A stretch of 35,916 nt of DNA from NCBI GenBank assembly GCA_030693235.1, contig JAUYBE010000016.1, forward strand, positions 1-35,916. The letters are read 5' to 3'. This document shows positions 21,760 through 31,400 of this stretch, piece after piece (the stretch's first letter is position 1; each line of letters opens with the position of its first letter). A program made the translations under genes and the position numbers. The notes under the pieces were generated by a model. That model did not search any database and had not been told where the DNA came from. It worked only from the letters and a program-made list of their open reading frames with translations. The DNA is from a bacterium. GTDB lineage: Bacteria > Patescibacteriota > Minisyncoccia > UBA6257 > UBA9933.

Positions 21760-21833
21760 TGGTCGGAGAGCCGGGAATCGAACCCGGTCTATCTGCTCCC
21801 AAAGCAGACGTACTGCCAGTATACTACTCTCCG
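21760..21833 (-). tRNA. tRNA-Pro (anticodon TGG)
   Basis: Minus-strand cloverleaf with acceptor CGGAGAG/CTCTCCG, anticodon stem TCTGC/GCAGA around TTTGGGA giving TGG, T arm with TTCGATT, discriminator A, and encoded CCA (21760-21762). Confidence 0.95.
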
Positions 21834-21860
21834 GTAAATTTATTATATTTCAGAATTGAT

Positions 21861-22763
21861 TTATTTGGAAGAACTGCGAAAAAGCAGGAGCGTGCTGGCG
21901 ACGAAAATTGAGGAATAAGTGCCGACAGTTGTGCCGATCAAGATAGTCAAAATAAAATACTTCAAAGTGACGGGCCCAAAGAAAAACAAAGCCAAAAGCA
22001 CCAAAATAAGAGTCAAAGAAGTGTTAATTGAACGGACGAAAGTTTGATTAACGCTGTTATTAATAATAGCAGGCAAATCCAAACGGTTCTTTTGAAGTAA
22101 AAGGTTTTCCCGAATCCGGTCAAAAACCACGATAGTATCATGAATGGAAAATCCCATTACCACCAATAACGCCACCACGAAATTGGTGTCAATTTCTATT
22201 CCTAATCGCCTACCCAAAACCGCCAAAAGTCCTGCCGGAATTATGACGTCGTGGAAAAGAGTGATTAAAGTAATAATTCCGTATTTCCAAGACTTAATCG
22301 GGTAGGAAACTTTTCTGAAAGCGAAAGCGATGTATAAAGAAATCCCAAGCATCACCATAATAATCGCCCAAACAGCCTTTCGTTTTAATTCCTTGCCGAT
22401 GGTCGGGCCGATACCTTCAAAACGCAATTCTTCAACCTCGCCGAATTTATTTTTTAGCGCCGATAAATAATTTTGATGCTGTTCTTCTGAAATATGGCCA
22501 AATCGAATAAGAAAACTTTGATTCTCGCCGGGAAAAACTATCACATTTTTTACCCCTAAATCAGTTTCAAAAAACTTCTTAATTTCTTCTGCGTTGGTCT
22601 GCGTTGAGTCTGCGTTAGTCCGCGTTATGGCAATTTGCCATAAAGTGCCGCCGCTAAAATCAATGCCGGGCTGAAAACCAAAAACCGCGATGGCGATAAT
22701 GCTCGCCAATACTAAAATTCCGGAAATTGATAAAAATATTTTACGATATTTTATGATGTTCAT
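21861..22763 (-). CDS. secF: Protein translocase subunit SecF
   Basis: RND-type partner of SecD that uses the proton gradient to help export through SecYEG. The 300 residues have six membrane segments: the first at about 9-28, a large external loop to about 128, then five more. Family motifs are GIDFSGGTLWQI (about 33-44), GPTIGKELKRKAVW near 118, and the D3/D4-type VVMGFSIHDTIVVFDRIREN near 205. The external loop contains TRTNADSTQTNAEE (about 47-60), produced by an in-frame tandem word repeat (22590-22627) that most SecF proteins lack. It begins in a 4-base overlap with secD. Confidence 0.96.
   Translation of the reverse strand: MNIIKYRKIFLSISGILVLASIIAIAVFGFQPGIDFSGGTLWQIAITRTNADSTQTNAEEIKKFFETDLGVKNVIVFPGENQSFLIRFGHISEEQHQNYLSALKNKFGEVEELRFEGIGPTIGKELKRKAVWAIIMVMLGISLYIAFAFRKVSYPIKSWKYGIITLITLFHDVIIPAGLLAVLGRRLGIEIDTNFVVALLVVMGFSIHDTIVVFDRIRENLLLQKNRLDLPAIINNSVNQTFVRSINTSLTLILVLLALFFFGPVTLKYFILTILIGTTVGTYSSIFVASTLLLFRSSSK
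22590..22627. repeat. Tandem 10-11 base word array inside secF
   Basis: On the plus strand, words TGCGTTGGTC, TGCGTTGAGTC, TGCGTTAGTC and CGCGTTA follow each other. It is read in frame as an Asn/Thr/Ala-rich insert in the external loop of SecF. The same words, in two opposed arms, form the insert in ybeY (33220-33301). Confidence 0.8.
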
Positions 22764-23980
22764 TTTATAAATACTCTCAACATTGTTCTTGTGATAGTTA
22801 TCGCGCTAAACATTGAAACTAAAACTCCAATCAGCAACGCCAAGGCGAAACCTTTTATAAAACTGGTGGTGAAATAATAAAGAATAACGGAAGTAATGAT
22901 AGTGGAAATATTGGAATCGCGGATTGACGGCCAAGCGCGGCGGAAACCTTCTTCAATAGCCGCCGTTTTTAACAATCCCTTTTTAATTTCTTCTTTTGTT
23001 CTTTCAAAAATCAGAATATTGGCGTCAACCGCCATCCCGATTGAAAGAATGAATCCCGCGATGCCGGCTAAAGTCATCGTAATCCCCAATTTAAATATCC
23101 CTGCCACCAAAACCGTATAAATGAGCAAAGCCAACGAAGCAAAAATTCCAAAACCGCGGTAATAACCGAGCATAAAAAGAATGATCGCCAATATCCCCAA
23201 AACGCCGGCATAAAGGGCTTTTTTAAGCGATTCCTGGCCCAAACTGGCGCCAATCATCTGCTGGCTTACCAAATTTATCGGCGCCGGCAAAGCGCCGGCG
23301 TTAAACCTTGAAGCCATTTGCTTGACTTCATCAACTGTAAATTTGCCGGTTATTCTCGCCTGACCGCCGGAAATTTTTTCCTGAACCGTGGCGCAGTCAG
23401 CCGGCTGATAATCAATAAAAGTGCAAAGTTGTTTGCCAATATTTCTGGCTGTAATTTCCTCAAAAATTTTAGCGCCTTCATCATTGAATTCCAAACTCAA
23501 AGACGGAACGCCTATGGTCTGGTCGAAATCAAGTTGGGCTGATTTAAGATAGCGGCCGGTTAAATTAGTCTGAAGAAATTGAGCGGAATCTCCTTCGCCA
23601 ACTATTTCTCTAAATTCCAAAAACGGCGTCTCGCCGATCTGGCTGATGGCGGCTGAAATGTCTTTTATTCCGGCGAGTTCAACTATTAAACGATAAGAAT
23701 CGCCTTCTTTCGCCGAAACAACTTGCGGCTCGCTGACGCCGAATAAATTAACGCGGCGTTCAATAACATCGCGCAAACCGGCCATCACCGAATCACGCTC
23801 ATCCGCGTCCACTTGGCTCATATCAACTTCGTAAACCAAATGCGTGCCGCCAACCAAATCTAATCCTAACCGCCATGGCAGATATTTAGCGCCTAAACCA
23901 AAGGGGTAAACAAAAACCCCGGCAACAATTGCCATAATAATAATTAAAATCAATAAAATTATTGAATTCTTTTTGCTCAT
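22760..23980 (-). CDS. secD: Protein translocase subunit SecD
   Basis: Partner of SecF in proton-driven late steps of Sec export. The 406 residues have an N-terminal membrane segment (about 6-27) followed by LGLDLVGGTHLVYEV (about 38-52). A long external P1 region runs to about 240 with the family sequence RRVNLFGVSEPQV near 92. Five more spans include GMAVDANILIFERTKEEI near 325, which carries the conserved Asp. It is shorter than E. coli SecD (615) but ordinary for Gram-positive-like SecD. It follows nrdJ by 2 bases and overlaps secF by 4. Confidence 0.97.
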   Translation of the reverse strand: MSKKNSIILLILIIIMAIVAGVFVYPFGLGAKYLPWRLGLDLVGGTHLVYEVDMSQVDADERDSVMAGLRDVIERRVNLFGVSEPQVVSAKEGDSYRLIVELAGIKDISAAISQIGETPFLEFREIVGEGDSAQFLQTNLTGRYLKSAQLDFDQTIGVPSLSLEFNDEGAKIFEEITARNIGKQLCTFIDYQPADCATVQEKISGGQARITGKFTVDEVKQMASRFNAGALPAPINLVSQQMIGASLGQESLKKALYAGVLGILAIILFMLGYYRGFGIFASLALLIYTVLVAGIFKLGITMTLAGIAGFILSIGMAVDANILIFERTKEEIKKGLLKTAAIEEGFRRAWPSIRDSNISTIITSVILYYFTTSFIKGFALALLIGVLVSMFSAITITRTMLRVFIK

Positions 23981-23982
23981 AT

Positions 23983-26271
23983 TTAAATTTCACAAACTCC
24001 CGAGACGCAAGCCAATTCTTTGGCGCCCTGAGTTTCATCTTCCCCTTCGTAAGCGATAATTTGAGAAAAATCAATTTCCGGAAAAGCCGCTACCATCTCA
24101 TTATATTTTTTTTCATCAATTTCCTCATAAGGAGCAAGTTTATAAACATGATCTTCATCCTCGCGCGGCAAAAAAGACAATCCTCCGACAATATCCCAAT
24201 TCTCATAAACCCAATTGCCAATCTTAACCCATTCGTCTTTGCCGACCGAAATCGTCACCGAAGGATTATGTTCCGTGTAATTCTCTTTCACTAATTTCCA
24301 ATATTCCAACTGTTCAATAGCGCTCATATTATTTCGGAAAATTGAGCCGGCCGGCGCTTTGACAGGAAACTCTAAAACATAAGTTGAAGCCGAATCCATA
24401 CTTTGACCCACTTCAGGATAATAAGAAATCCGCTGTTCTTTAAGCATTTGAAATAAACTGTCGCTGGCCGCAATCCGAACCCGCCTAATGTAATAACGAC
24501 TGTGCCGAGGATGCATACCCGAAGAAGCGTCCACTAATTGGGATACTGTTCCCGATGGTTTTACACAGGTAATGGCGGCTGAAGGATTAATGTTAAATCT
24601 TTCGGCGTAAATTTTATTAATTTCAATGGCTTTTTCTTTTAACTTGCGAAAAATTTCCGCGTTTCTCAATATTTGACAATCCCATTGTCCGGTAATTGAA
24701 ACTCCCAAAAGCCGTTCTTCTTCGCAATTTTTTTTCCATTCTTCGGAAAGATAATTGAAATCGGTAAATGTTGACTGGTAAGTGCCCAAAATAGCGGCAA
24801 TTCTGATTTTTCCCAAAAGACTTTCTTCAGTATCTTCTGGTCTGGCGACAACTTCTGTTAAATTGCAGAATTCTTTTGATTTTAAATAAATTTCGCCGCA
24901 AGGATTGACGCCGACCGTGGCTGCCTCTTTTTCTAAAATTTTCCAGCGCCGCTCCGGAACCTGATATTTTAAACCCGCCCGATTAAAAATTCCCCGCTCG
25001 CCCGCGCCGCTCCTAATAAGAGTCAGCCATTCTTCTAAAAACTGATCGGCCGTTGGTTTTTCATCGTAAGCAACGGAATTATTAGCTAAACTCCGTTGAG
25101 GTTCCGTTAAATAAAACTGGCCCATTTTTGCCATTCTCATCGTTTCATCATCCAAGTCGGATAAAGAAATCAAAGCGCTTCTGCGAACGCCGCCCATTAC
25201 CACCACCTCGCCGATTTTACAAATAATATCATGAACATCTATCGGCCGAAGGCGCTTTCCCTGGCGGGCTAAAATTTTCCGATGGGAAAATGCCAGAAGA
25301 TTTTTCAATGGCTCGGGACCGGAGGCTTTGCCGCCCATTGTTTTTAAATTACTTCCCATCGGCCTGATTTTTGAAAAATCAAAATCAATGTCTTCTCCGT
25401 CAAACCAAGCGGTCAATCCGACAGTCAAAGCGTTTCCCCATCCTTCTTTGCTATCTTCAGTTATATGGATAGGCAACAACTTCCCAGTTTGTTTTTGAAT
25501 TTGAGGAAACAGCTGAGTTGTCTGATGTTCAACGGAAAATCCGACGCCGGCTCCATTCATTAAAAGAAACATAATTTCGGCAAAATCTGTGATTTTCGCC
25601 GGAGCGATATAAGAACAATTATAGGCGCAAACATTACTTTTCTTAGCGGCCTTGCCGGCGCCCCACAATAAACGCATCGAAGGCATCACTTTTTGGGCCA
25701 AAATAGCCTCTTTTATTTCTTGATACTCAACATCCGCCAGTTTTCCGCCAAGATTCTCTTTCATAAAATCAATATAGCGGTCAATTGTTTCAATCCAGGT
25801 TTCGCGCCGATTTTCTTCTTCAATCCAGCGAGAATAAGTGCGATAATAAATGAATTCTCCCAAAGGATTCCGAAAATATTTTTTGCTTTCCTCAACTAAT
25901 TTTTTTATTTTTTCCGGGACTTCTTTGCGCTCAACCCGAATTTCAGCCATCTTCTGCCGATAAAGAATATAGGCTTTGGCGGTCTTGGCGTAATCCAATA
26001 AAATCAAAGATTCTTCCGCAACATCCTGAATTTCTTCAATCCCCAAAATATAATCCTGAGGATACTTTTTCTTTAAGACGATGAGTGTTTGATCAGAAAC
26101 GCGAATGGCGTCTTCTTCGTTGCCTTCGCCGGTCACCGCCATTGCTTTCATAATGGCGCGGGTAATAAAAGATTGGTCAAAAAACATCAATCGACCGTCG
26201 CGTTTCCTGACAGTTTTAAAATAATCATTTATCAAAGTCTGTTTATTGTTTTGTGTTTGAATTTCAGCCAT
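23983..26271 (-). CDS. nrdJ: Class II, adenosylcobalamin-dependent ribonucleoside reductase
   Basis: Makes deoxyribonucleotides with an AdoCbl-generated thiyl radical, independent of oxygen. The 762 residues begin with an ATP-cone-like domain (about 18-110, VRKRDGRLMFFDQSFITRAI). The barrel follows with the N-terminal active-site Cys in CAYNCSYIAP (about 213), the central VNPCGEIYLKSKEFCN (about 453-468) and SGTVSQLVDASSGMHPRH near 575. The tail ends in Cys755-x4-Cys760, the redox pair that re-reduces the active site in Lactobacillus-type monomeric enzymes. The enzyme needs B12, but no B12 synthesis gene is seen. It lies 3 bases after ftsZ and 2 before secD. Confidence 0.95.
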   Translation of the reverse strand: MAEIQTQNNKQTLINDYFKTVRKRDGRLMFFDQSFITRAIMKAMAVTGEGNEEDAIRVSDQTLIVLKKKYPQDYILGIEEIQDVAEESLILLDYAKTAKAYILYRQKMAEIRVERKEVPEKIKKLVEESKKYFRNPLGEFIYYRTYSRWIEEENRRETWIETIDRYIDFMKENLGGKLADVEYQEIKEAILAQKVMPSMRLLWGAGKAAKKSNVCAYNCSYIAPAKITDFAEIMFLLMNGAGVGFSVEHQTTQLFPQIQKQTGKLLPIHITEDSKEGWGNALTVGLTAWFDGEDIDFDFSKIRPMGSNLKTMGGKASGPEPLKNLLAFSHRKILARQGKRLRPIDVHDIICKIGEVVVMGGVRRSALISLSDLDDETMRMAKMGQFYLTEPQRSLANNSVAYDEKPTADQFLEEWLTLIRSGAGERGIFNRAGLKYQVPERRWKILEKEAATVGVNPCGEIYLKSKEFCNLTEVVARPEDTEESLLGKIRIAAILGTYQSTFTDFNYLSEEWKKNCEEERLLGVSITGQWDCQILRNAEIFRKLKEKAIEINKIYAERFNINPSAAITCVKPSGTVSQLVDASSGMHPRHSRYYIRRVRIAASDSLFQMLKEQRISYYPEVGQSMDSASTYVLEFPVKAPAGSIFRNNMSAIEQLEYWKLVKENYTEHNPSVTISVGKDEWVKIGNWVYENWDIVGGLSFLPREDEDHVYKLAPYEEIDEKKYNEMVAAFPEIDFSQIIAYEGEDETQGAKELACVSGVCEI

Positions 26272-26274
26272 TTT

Positions 26275-27408
26275 TTACCTCTTCTTCTTCCTCAAAAACG
26301 CCGGCGTTTCCCAGATTTCCTCCAATTTCTCTTTTCTGGATTTTTCCGTTTTTTTATCCGTTTCCGCAATATTTATTTCTTCTGCTTGCTCTCCATTTTC
26401 AATTTGAGAAGCGAAAAGATTCGGCAATAAATTATTTTTATGGCTTAAATCGCCGTTAAAACCGGTGGCCACCAAAGTAACTTTCAACTGCCCCTTGTTA
26501 AGTTTTCGGTCGTGATAAGCGCCGAAAATAATTTTCGCCGATTGGTCAACGTTTTCGGAAATTAATTTGGCGACTTCGTTGATTTCATTCATCTTCAAAT
26601 CCCGATGGCCGGAAACGCTAAAAAGCACTCCTTTGGCACCGTCAATCGTGGCTTCCAAAAGAGGCGAATTGATCGCCAAATTGGCGGCGCGACTGGCGCG
26701 TTCCTGACCGCCGGCAATGCCGAAACCGATAATCGCCGAGCCGGCTTCAGCCATAATAGTTTTAACGTCGGCAAAATCAACATTAACAATGCCCGGAAAC
26801 ATAATTAATTCCGTAATTCCCAAAACCGCGTTCTTAAGAATTTCATCGATTGCCTCAAAAGCTTTAAACAACGAAGTGTCTTTATTGATGACGGAAAATA
26901 TTCTGTCGTTTGGAACAGTAATTAAAGTATCAACGCGTTCTCTTAGTTTTGTAATTCCTTCCTGAGCCAAAAACGCTCTTTGAGCGCCTTCAAAAGAAAA
27001 AGGCTTGGTGACAATGGCAATTGTTAAAATTCCCAATTCTTTGGCTATTTCGGCTATTATTGGCGAGGCGCCGGTGCCGGTGCCGCCGCCTTCGCCAGCC
27101 GTGATGAAAACCATATCCGCGCCTTTTAAGGCTTCAACGATTTCAGAGCGGTTTTCTTCAGCGGCTTGCCGGCCTAAATCCGGATTCATGCCCGTTCCCA
27201 AACCTCTGGTTAAATTTTTGCCGATATGAATTTTTTTTCTGGCATTGGTAAAATTAAGGTCCTGAATATCGGTATTAATCGCGATTAAATCAACCGCTCT
27301 GGGAAAACTTTCACACATTCGGGAAATCGCGTTATTGCCGGCGCCGCCGACTCCAATGACTTTTATTTTAGCCGACGGATGTTCTTTGGATTTTGATTTT
27401 TTAGCCAT
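26275..27408 (-). CDS. ftsZ: Cell division GTPase FtsZ
   Basis: Tubulin-like GTPase that forms the division ring. The 377 residues start with IKVIGVGGAGNNAISRM (about 15-31) and carry the tubulin signature GGGTGTGASP at about 109-118, NKDTSLFKAFEAIDEI near 177 and the T7-type loop NVDFADVKTIM near 213. A charged variable linker (about 330-360) leads to a C-terminal tail that keeps a plausible membrane-tether contact peptide (WETPAFLRKKKR), the usual site for FtsA binding. The gene is 12 bases from the preceding membrane-anchored protein. ftsA lies further upstream, separated by two surface-protein genes. Confidence 0.98.
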   Translation of the reverse strand: MAKKSKSKEHPSAKIKVIGVGGAGNNAISRMCESFPRAVDLIAINTDIQDLNFTNARKKIHIGKNLTRGLGTGMNPDLGRQAAEENRSEIVEALKGADMVFITAGEGGGTGTGASPIIAEIAKELGILTIAIVTKPFSFEGAQRAFLAQEGITKLRERVDTLITVPNDRIFSVINKDTSLFKAFEAIDEILKNAVLGITELIMFPGIVNVDFADVKTIMAEAGSAIIGFGIAGGQERASRAANLAINSPLLEATIDGAKGVLFSVSGHRDLKMNEINEVAKLISENVDQSAKIIFGAYHDRKLNKGQLKVTLVATGFNGDLSHKNNLLPNLFASQIENGEQAEEINIAETDKKTEKSRKEKLEEIWETPAFLRKKKR

Positions 27409-27420
27409 ATTTGTATTTTT

Positions 27421-28449
27421 TTATTTTACAATATAAATCTTTTTTTCGCCAGTTGGCAATTCGTATTGAAGTTCGGTGTCGGAGAGCCAGTTAGGATTGA
27501 ATTCCCAAAGCGGCTTAGTTGTAGTTGCGATTAATTCTTTTTGTTTTGTAAATAGATTATATAGATACATTTTTGATTGCTTGCCTTCTTTCAGCCATTG
27601 TTCCGATATTTGCTGATCCATTTCAACCACGCCAGTCCAGACAACTCCGGGATGTAAAGTAGCATATCCCGTGTTGAAATTAACGGGACCGGTTATGCCA
27701 ATATCCATATCAGTAGGCATTTCAAATACTTGATAAGACCAATTTTTGGAGTCAACGCGGATAAACCCATTTGTATACGCTCCGTCAAATATATCCGCCC
27801 AGAAATATCTTCCGTCATCCGTCCATTTTATCAAACCGATGCTGCCGACCGCATTCGGGTATTTTTTAACTACATCGCTAGGTTTGACAGTTAAAACATC
27901 ATTTTTTGTGTTTATATCTTTTATTACCAGGGCATAATCGTCTTTACCTAGATAGTTTTTGATAAGAATTAAATTTTTTTCCGATAAGTCAATGCGGAAA
28001 TCGTAAGAATAATATACTTGAGGCTTCCCCGATTTATCTTCGCCAGCTAAATTAATAATTTTATTCCCTTCTCCTTTATAATTATAAACCCATAATTCCT
28101 TACTAAAACCTGGTAAAGCCTTAGATTGTTTGTAATCATCATTAAAACTTCTTAATGCATAAATTCCACATTTGTGAATTTCTGCCGCATAATTACGGAG
28201 CATAACATCGTCTATTTCAAAGCTTGATATAATTTCAGAACTTTTTTTACTTTTAATTTCAATAATTATTTTGCCAACAAAATCTGATTTATCATTTTTA
28301 TAATCCGCGACCTCATTTTCACCTAAACATTTATTTTGAACAACCTGATTATCAGAAATTACAATTTTATTGTGGTAAAAATAATAAATACCCAAACCCA
28401 ATCCGCTAATCAATAAAAAAAATAAAACTATAAATAAAACTTTTTTCAT
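27421..28449 (-). CDS. Membrane-anchored extracytoplasmic protein, beta-propeller-like, unknown
   Basis: 342 residues, not recognised by name. The N terminus (MKKVLF then about 5-24 hydrophobic) is a signal anchor; there is no lipobox Cys at the right place. The remainder is beta-rich with recurring patterns like KWTDDGRYFWADIFD, YKGEGNKIINLAG and WLSDTELQYELPTGEKKIYIV. These are reminiscent of TolB/WD40-like blades, though the number of blades is unclear. It follows the large secreted protein by 2 bases and precedes ftsZ by 12, so the three are surely co-transcribed. A role at the cell surface or septum is inferred from the address only. Confidence 0.75.
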   Translation of the reverse strand: MKKVLFIVLFFLLISGLGLGIYYFYHNKIVISDNQVVQNKCLGENEVADYKNDKSDFVGKIIIEIKSKKSSEIISSFEIDDVMLRNYAAEIHKCGIYALRSFNDDYKQSKALPGFSKELWVYNYKGEGNKIINLAGEDKSGKPQVYYSYDFRIDLSEKNLILIKNYLGKDDYALVIKDINTKNDVLTVKPSDVVKKYPNAVGSIGLIKWTDDGRYFWADIFDGAYTNGFIRVDSKNWSYQVFEMPTDMDIGITGPVNFNTGYATLHPGVVWTGVVEMDQQISEQWLKEGKQSKMYLYNLFTKQKELIATTTKPLWEFNPNWLSDTELQYELPTGEKKIYIVK

Positions 28450-28451
28450 AT

Positions 28452-31400
28452 TTATTTAATCAAAATATTAACAGTATAATATTTTCCATCATCCAAAATA
28501 ATTTTAAGTTGCCAAGTCCCAATGGCTAAATTATTTGTTGATAAATTGTAAATATACTGATTATCTGTACTATCATAACGGAATTGATTACCGTTATCAG
28601 CATTACTTGTGGAAAAAGAAATTATATCCGCCCCAGCAATACCATTTTGAATTTTTGCGACATAAAGTTTAGCTATCGCAGTAGAAATAAAATTACCATT
28701 AGCGTCTTTTAACTGGAATTTAACTGGTAAAGTTCTACCTAATTTATAACTAACATTGGCTTTTATTGGCGATAAAAATCCTGAAAAATCATAAATAACA
28801 TTAAAATTAATCGTTTTAGTGGCAGTATTGCCAACAAAATCTTGGGCAGTAATTGAAATAATATGAGAACTAAGCTTATCAAATGTTATTTGTTGGCCGC
28901 TTGTTATTGAAATGCCGTCAAGCGTGGAAGTGACGTTAAATACACCAACGCCGACATCTGTGGCAGTAAAATTAAATTGCAACGGCGCCGAATTAAGAAG
29001 ATATTGAGACGCAAAATCGGTATGAGAAATAACTGGCGGCGTTGTATCCGCTGGCGCGAATTCGGTATTTTGAGAAGAGATGCTGTTAAAATTCAAATTA
29101 TAATCCGTTGATAAATTTAACAATGTATTCCCGTAAAGATTTTCAGTTTTCGAACTCCCATTATTATCGTAAATAACAGAAGTAATCACATAACTTCCTG
29201 TTCCGATACCAATCACTTTTACATCATAACTGCCGTCAAGCGGATTTGGGATATAAAGAGTTTTTACTTGATGAAACGCATTCTGATCAGGCGGCTCATC
29301 GCTGCTAATAATCGGTCCATCTAATGAATAGCTTGCGTTTGGAATTTCGCTATAATCCACACCCGTAATCGGGTCTGTTCCTAATTTTCTTCCTTGAGGG
29401 TCAATAACAAGATACTCCGCCGGAGAAGCAAGATAAAGATACATCGCGGCAGATATTCTTTGAGGAACGGCTGAGTAGCCAAAAAGATTAGCGGTATTGA
29501 ATTTATTATTATAACCGCGAACATACTGCGCAGGATTATCGCTATCACTAAGCGTTTGTGTTTTATACCAATATGGATCTTTTACCGCGTAAGTATTGGT
29601 GAGTTTATTATCAATGACAAAATAATGGCCAAACCTACCAGAATACGCGATCACTGGCTTTGCGGAATCTAAATAATTATTTATTATAGCGCTGTCAGCT
29701 GTAGATGAGGCATTATAAAAATCTAGAGCCAAATAGGTTTTTTTAACTCCGTTTTCAATAGTGCCCAAATATTCAATCGCTTTACCCCAAACTAATCCGC
29801 CGTTTACATCGGGATTAATGCTTGCGAGATATCCTTTATTAGCCGTAAGCCAACTATTAATACTTTGAGGATTAACATCAGTGCCGTCAATCCCGGAATT
29901 AATATTATAGTATCTGCCCAGCATTACCATTGAAGTAATGGCACAGCCGCATTTTGCGATTGTCGCTCTTTCGGTTTTCGCGCAAGAATATTTACCGATA
30001 CCTCCATTCGCATAATCTAAATCTGCCCATCTTGTCGTATCTACACTAGATGGATAATCCGATATCCTCTGTGTATATAGCGGCACCATATGCACCACAA
30101 AGTCCACATTCCCCGCAATTCCAAATTCCTGCCATTGCGATTTATTGTCCTTGTCATCTACCGCCCTTGCCCGCCATTTGTAATTACCATCAACTAACGA
30201 CTGACGATTGATAATGGCTTCACTGCCAGAATTTACAAAACCACTTTCCGATAAATCTTGTTCGTTGAATGGTTGATTAAATTCTTTGAGCTCTACTTGA
30301 AGTTTTACTTGGTTATTGTCTTGGTCTGATAAAACCGCCTTAAAAACAATTGTTGATTCGGTGGTAATGCCGCTTTCAAAGATAAGGGTTAAGCCGTCTG
30401 ATTTATATTGATTGATATTAGAAATCGTCGGCGGCTGATTAGGCTTCCACCCATTTTGAGTTTTCCACGGTAAATTATCCTGTCCTCCTATAAAAATGTA
30501 CGGCGAGTCGCAGAAATTATCATTATTTAAATCATTACAGCCTTCGGTCGGAGTGTCAAAATTACTCCAGTAGTTGCCGCCGATTGGCGCTACAAGACTA
30601 AAAACATTACCACTGCCCCAATAAACAGAAATTTGTGTGCGATTATTAATAAAATTATTATTATAAATTTTATTATTGGAACTATTAAAAAAATAAATTC
30701 CTATTCTATTAGAATTAGTAATATTGTCTGCCAAATTATTATTATTAGAAGTATAAAGATAAATCCCTATATCGTTCGAATTAGCAATATTACCGGATAA
30801 ATTATTGTAATTATTTCCATAATATACATAAATACCATAAAGGTCATTGTTATTAGTAGTGTTATTGCTAAGAACATTGTTATTAGAATAACTAGAAATA
30901 TTAATCCCAAAACCACGATTATAGTTAGTAGTATTATTAATAAAATTATTATTATTAGAATTCCAATTAACAACAATTCCAGAACCATTAAAATTACTAA
31001 TGTTATTGATTAGATTATTGCCGTTAGAAGAAAATAAATAAATGCCATTATTAAATTGATTAATAGACAGATTTTTAACGATAACGCCTGTTTTTTGAGG
31101 AAGATATATTCCAAATCCAGTATTACTACCTGTAATTATATGACCATTACCATCTAGAGTAATTCCATCATTATCTATCTGAATTGTTTCAAAAACATCT
31201 TTTGTTAAAGTACAAGTTTTAGTACCTCCATTCCAATTCCCTATTAAATAACAGTCTCCGCCAGTGGCGTCGTCTTTGATAAATTTCGTGCTTTTTCGCG
31301 GCTGGATAAAAACAAAATGGGGTTTTGATAAGTCCTGAAAATAAGCGTAATTGCCGTTTTCATCGGTGATAAATTCTGTCAGATTGTGATAATCGTCTTG

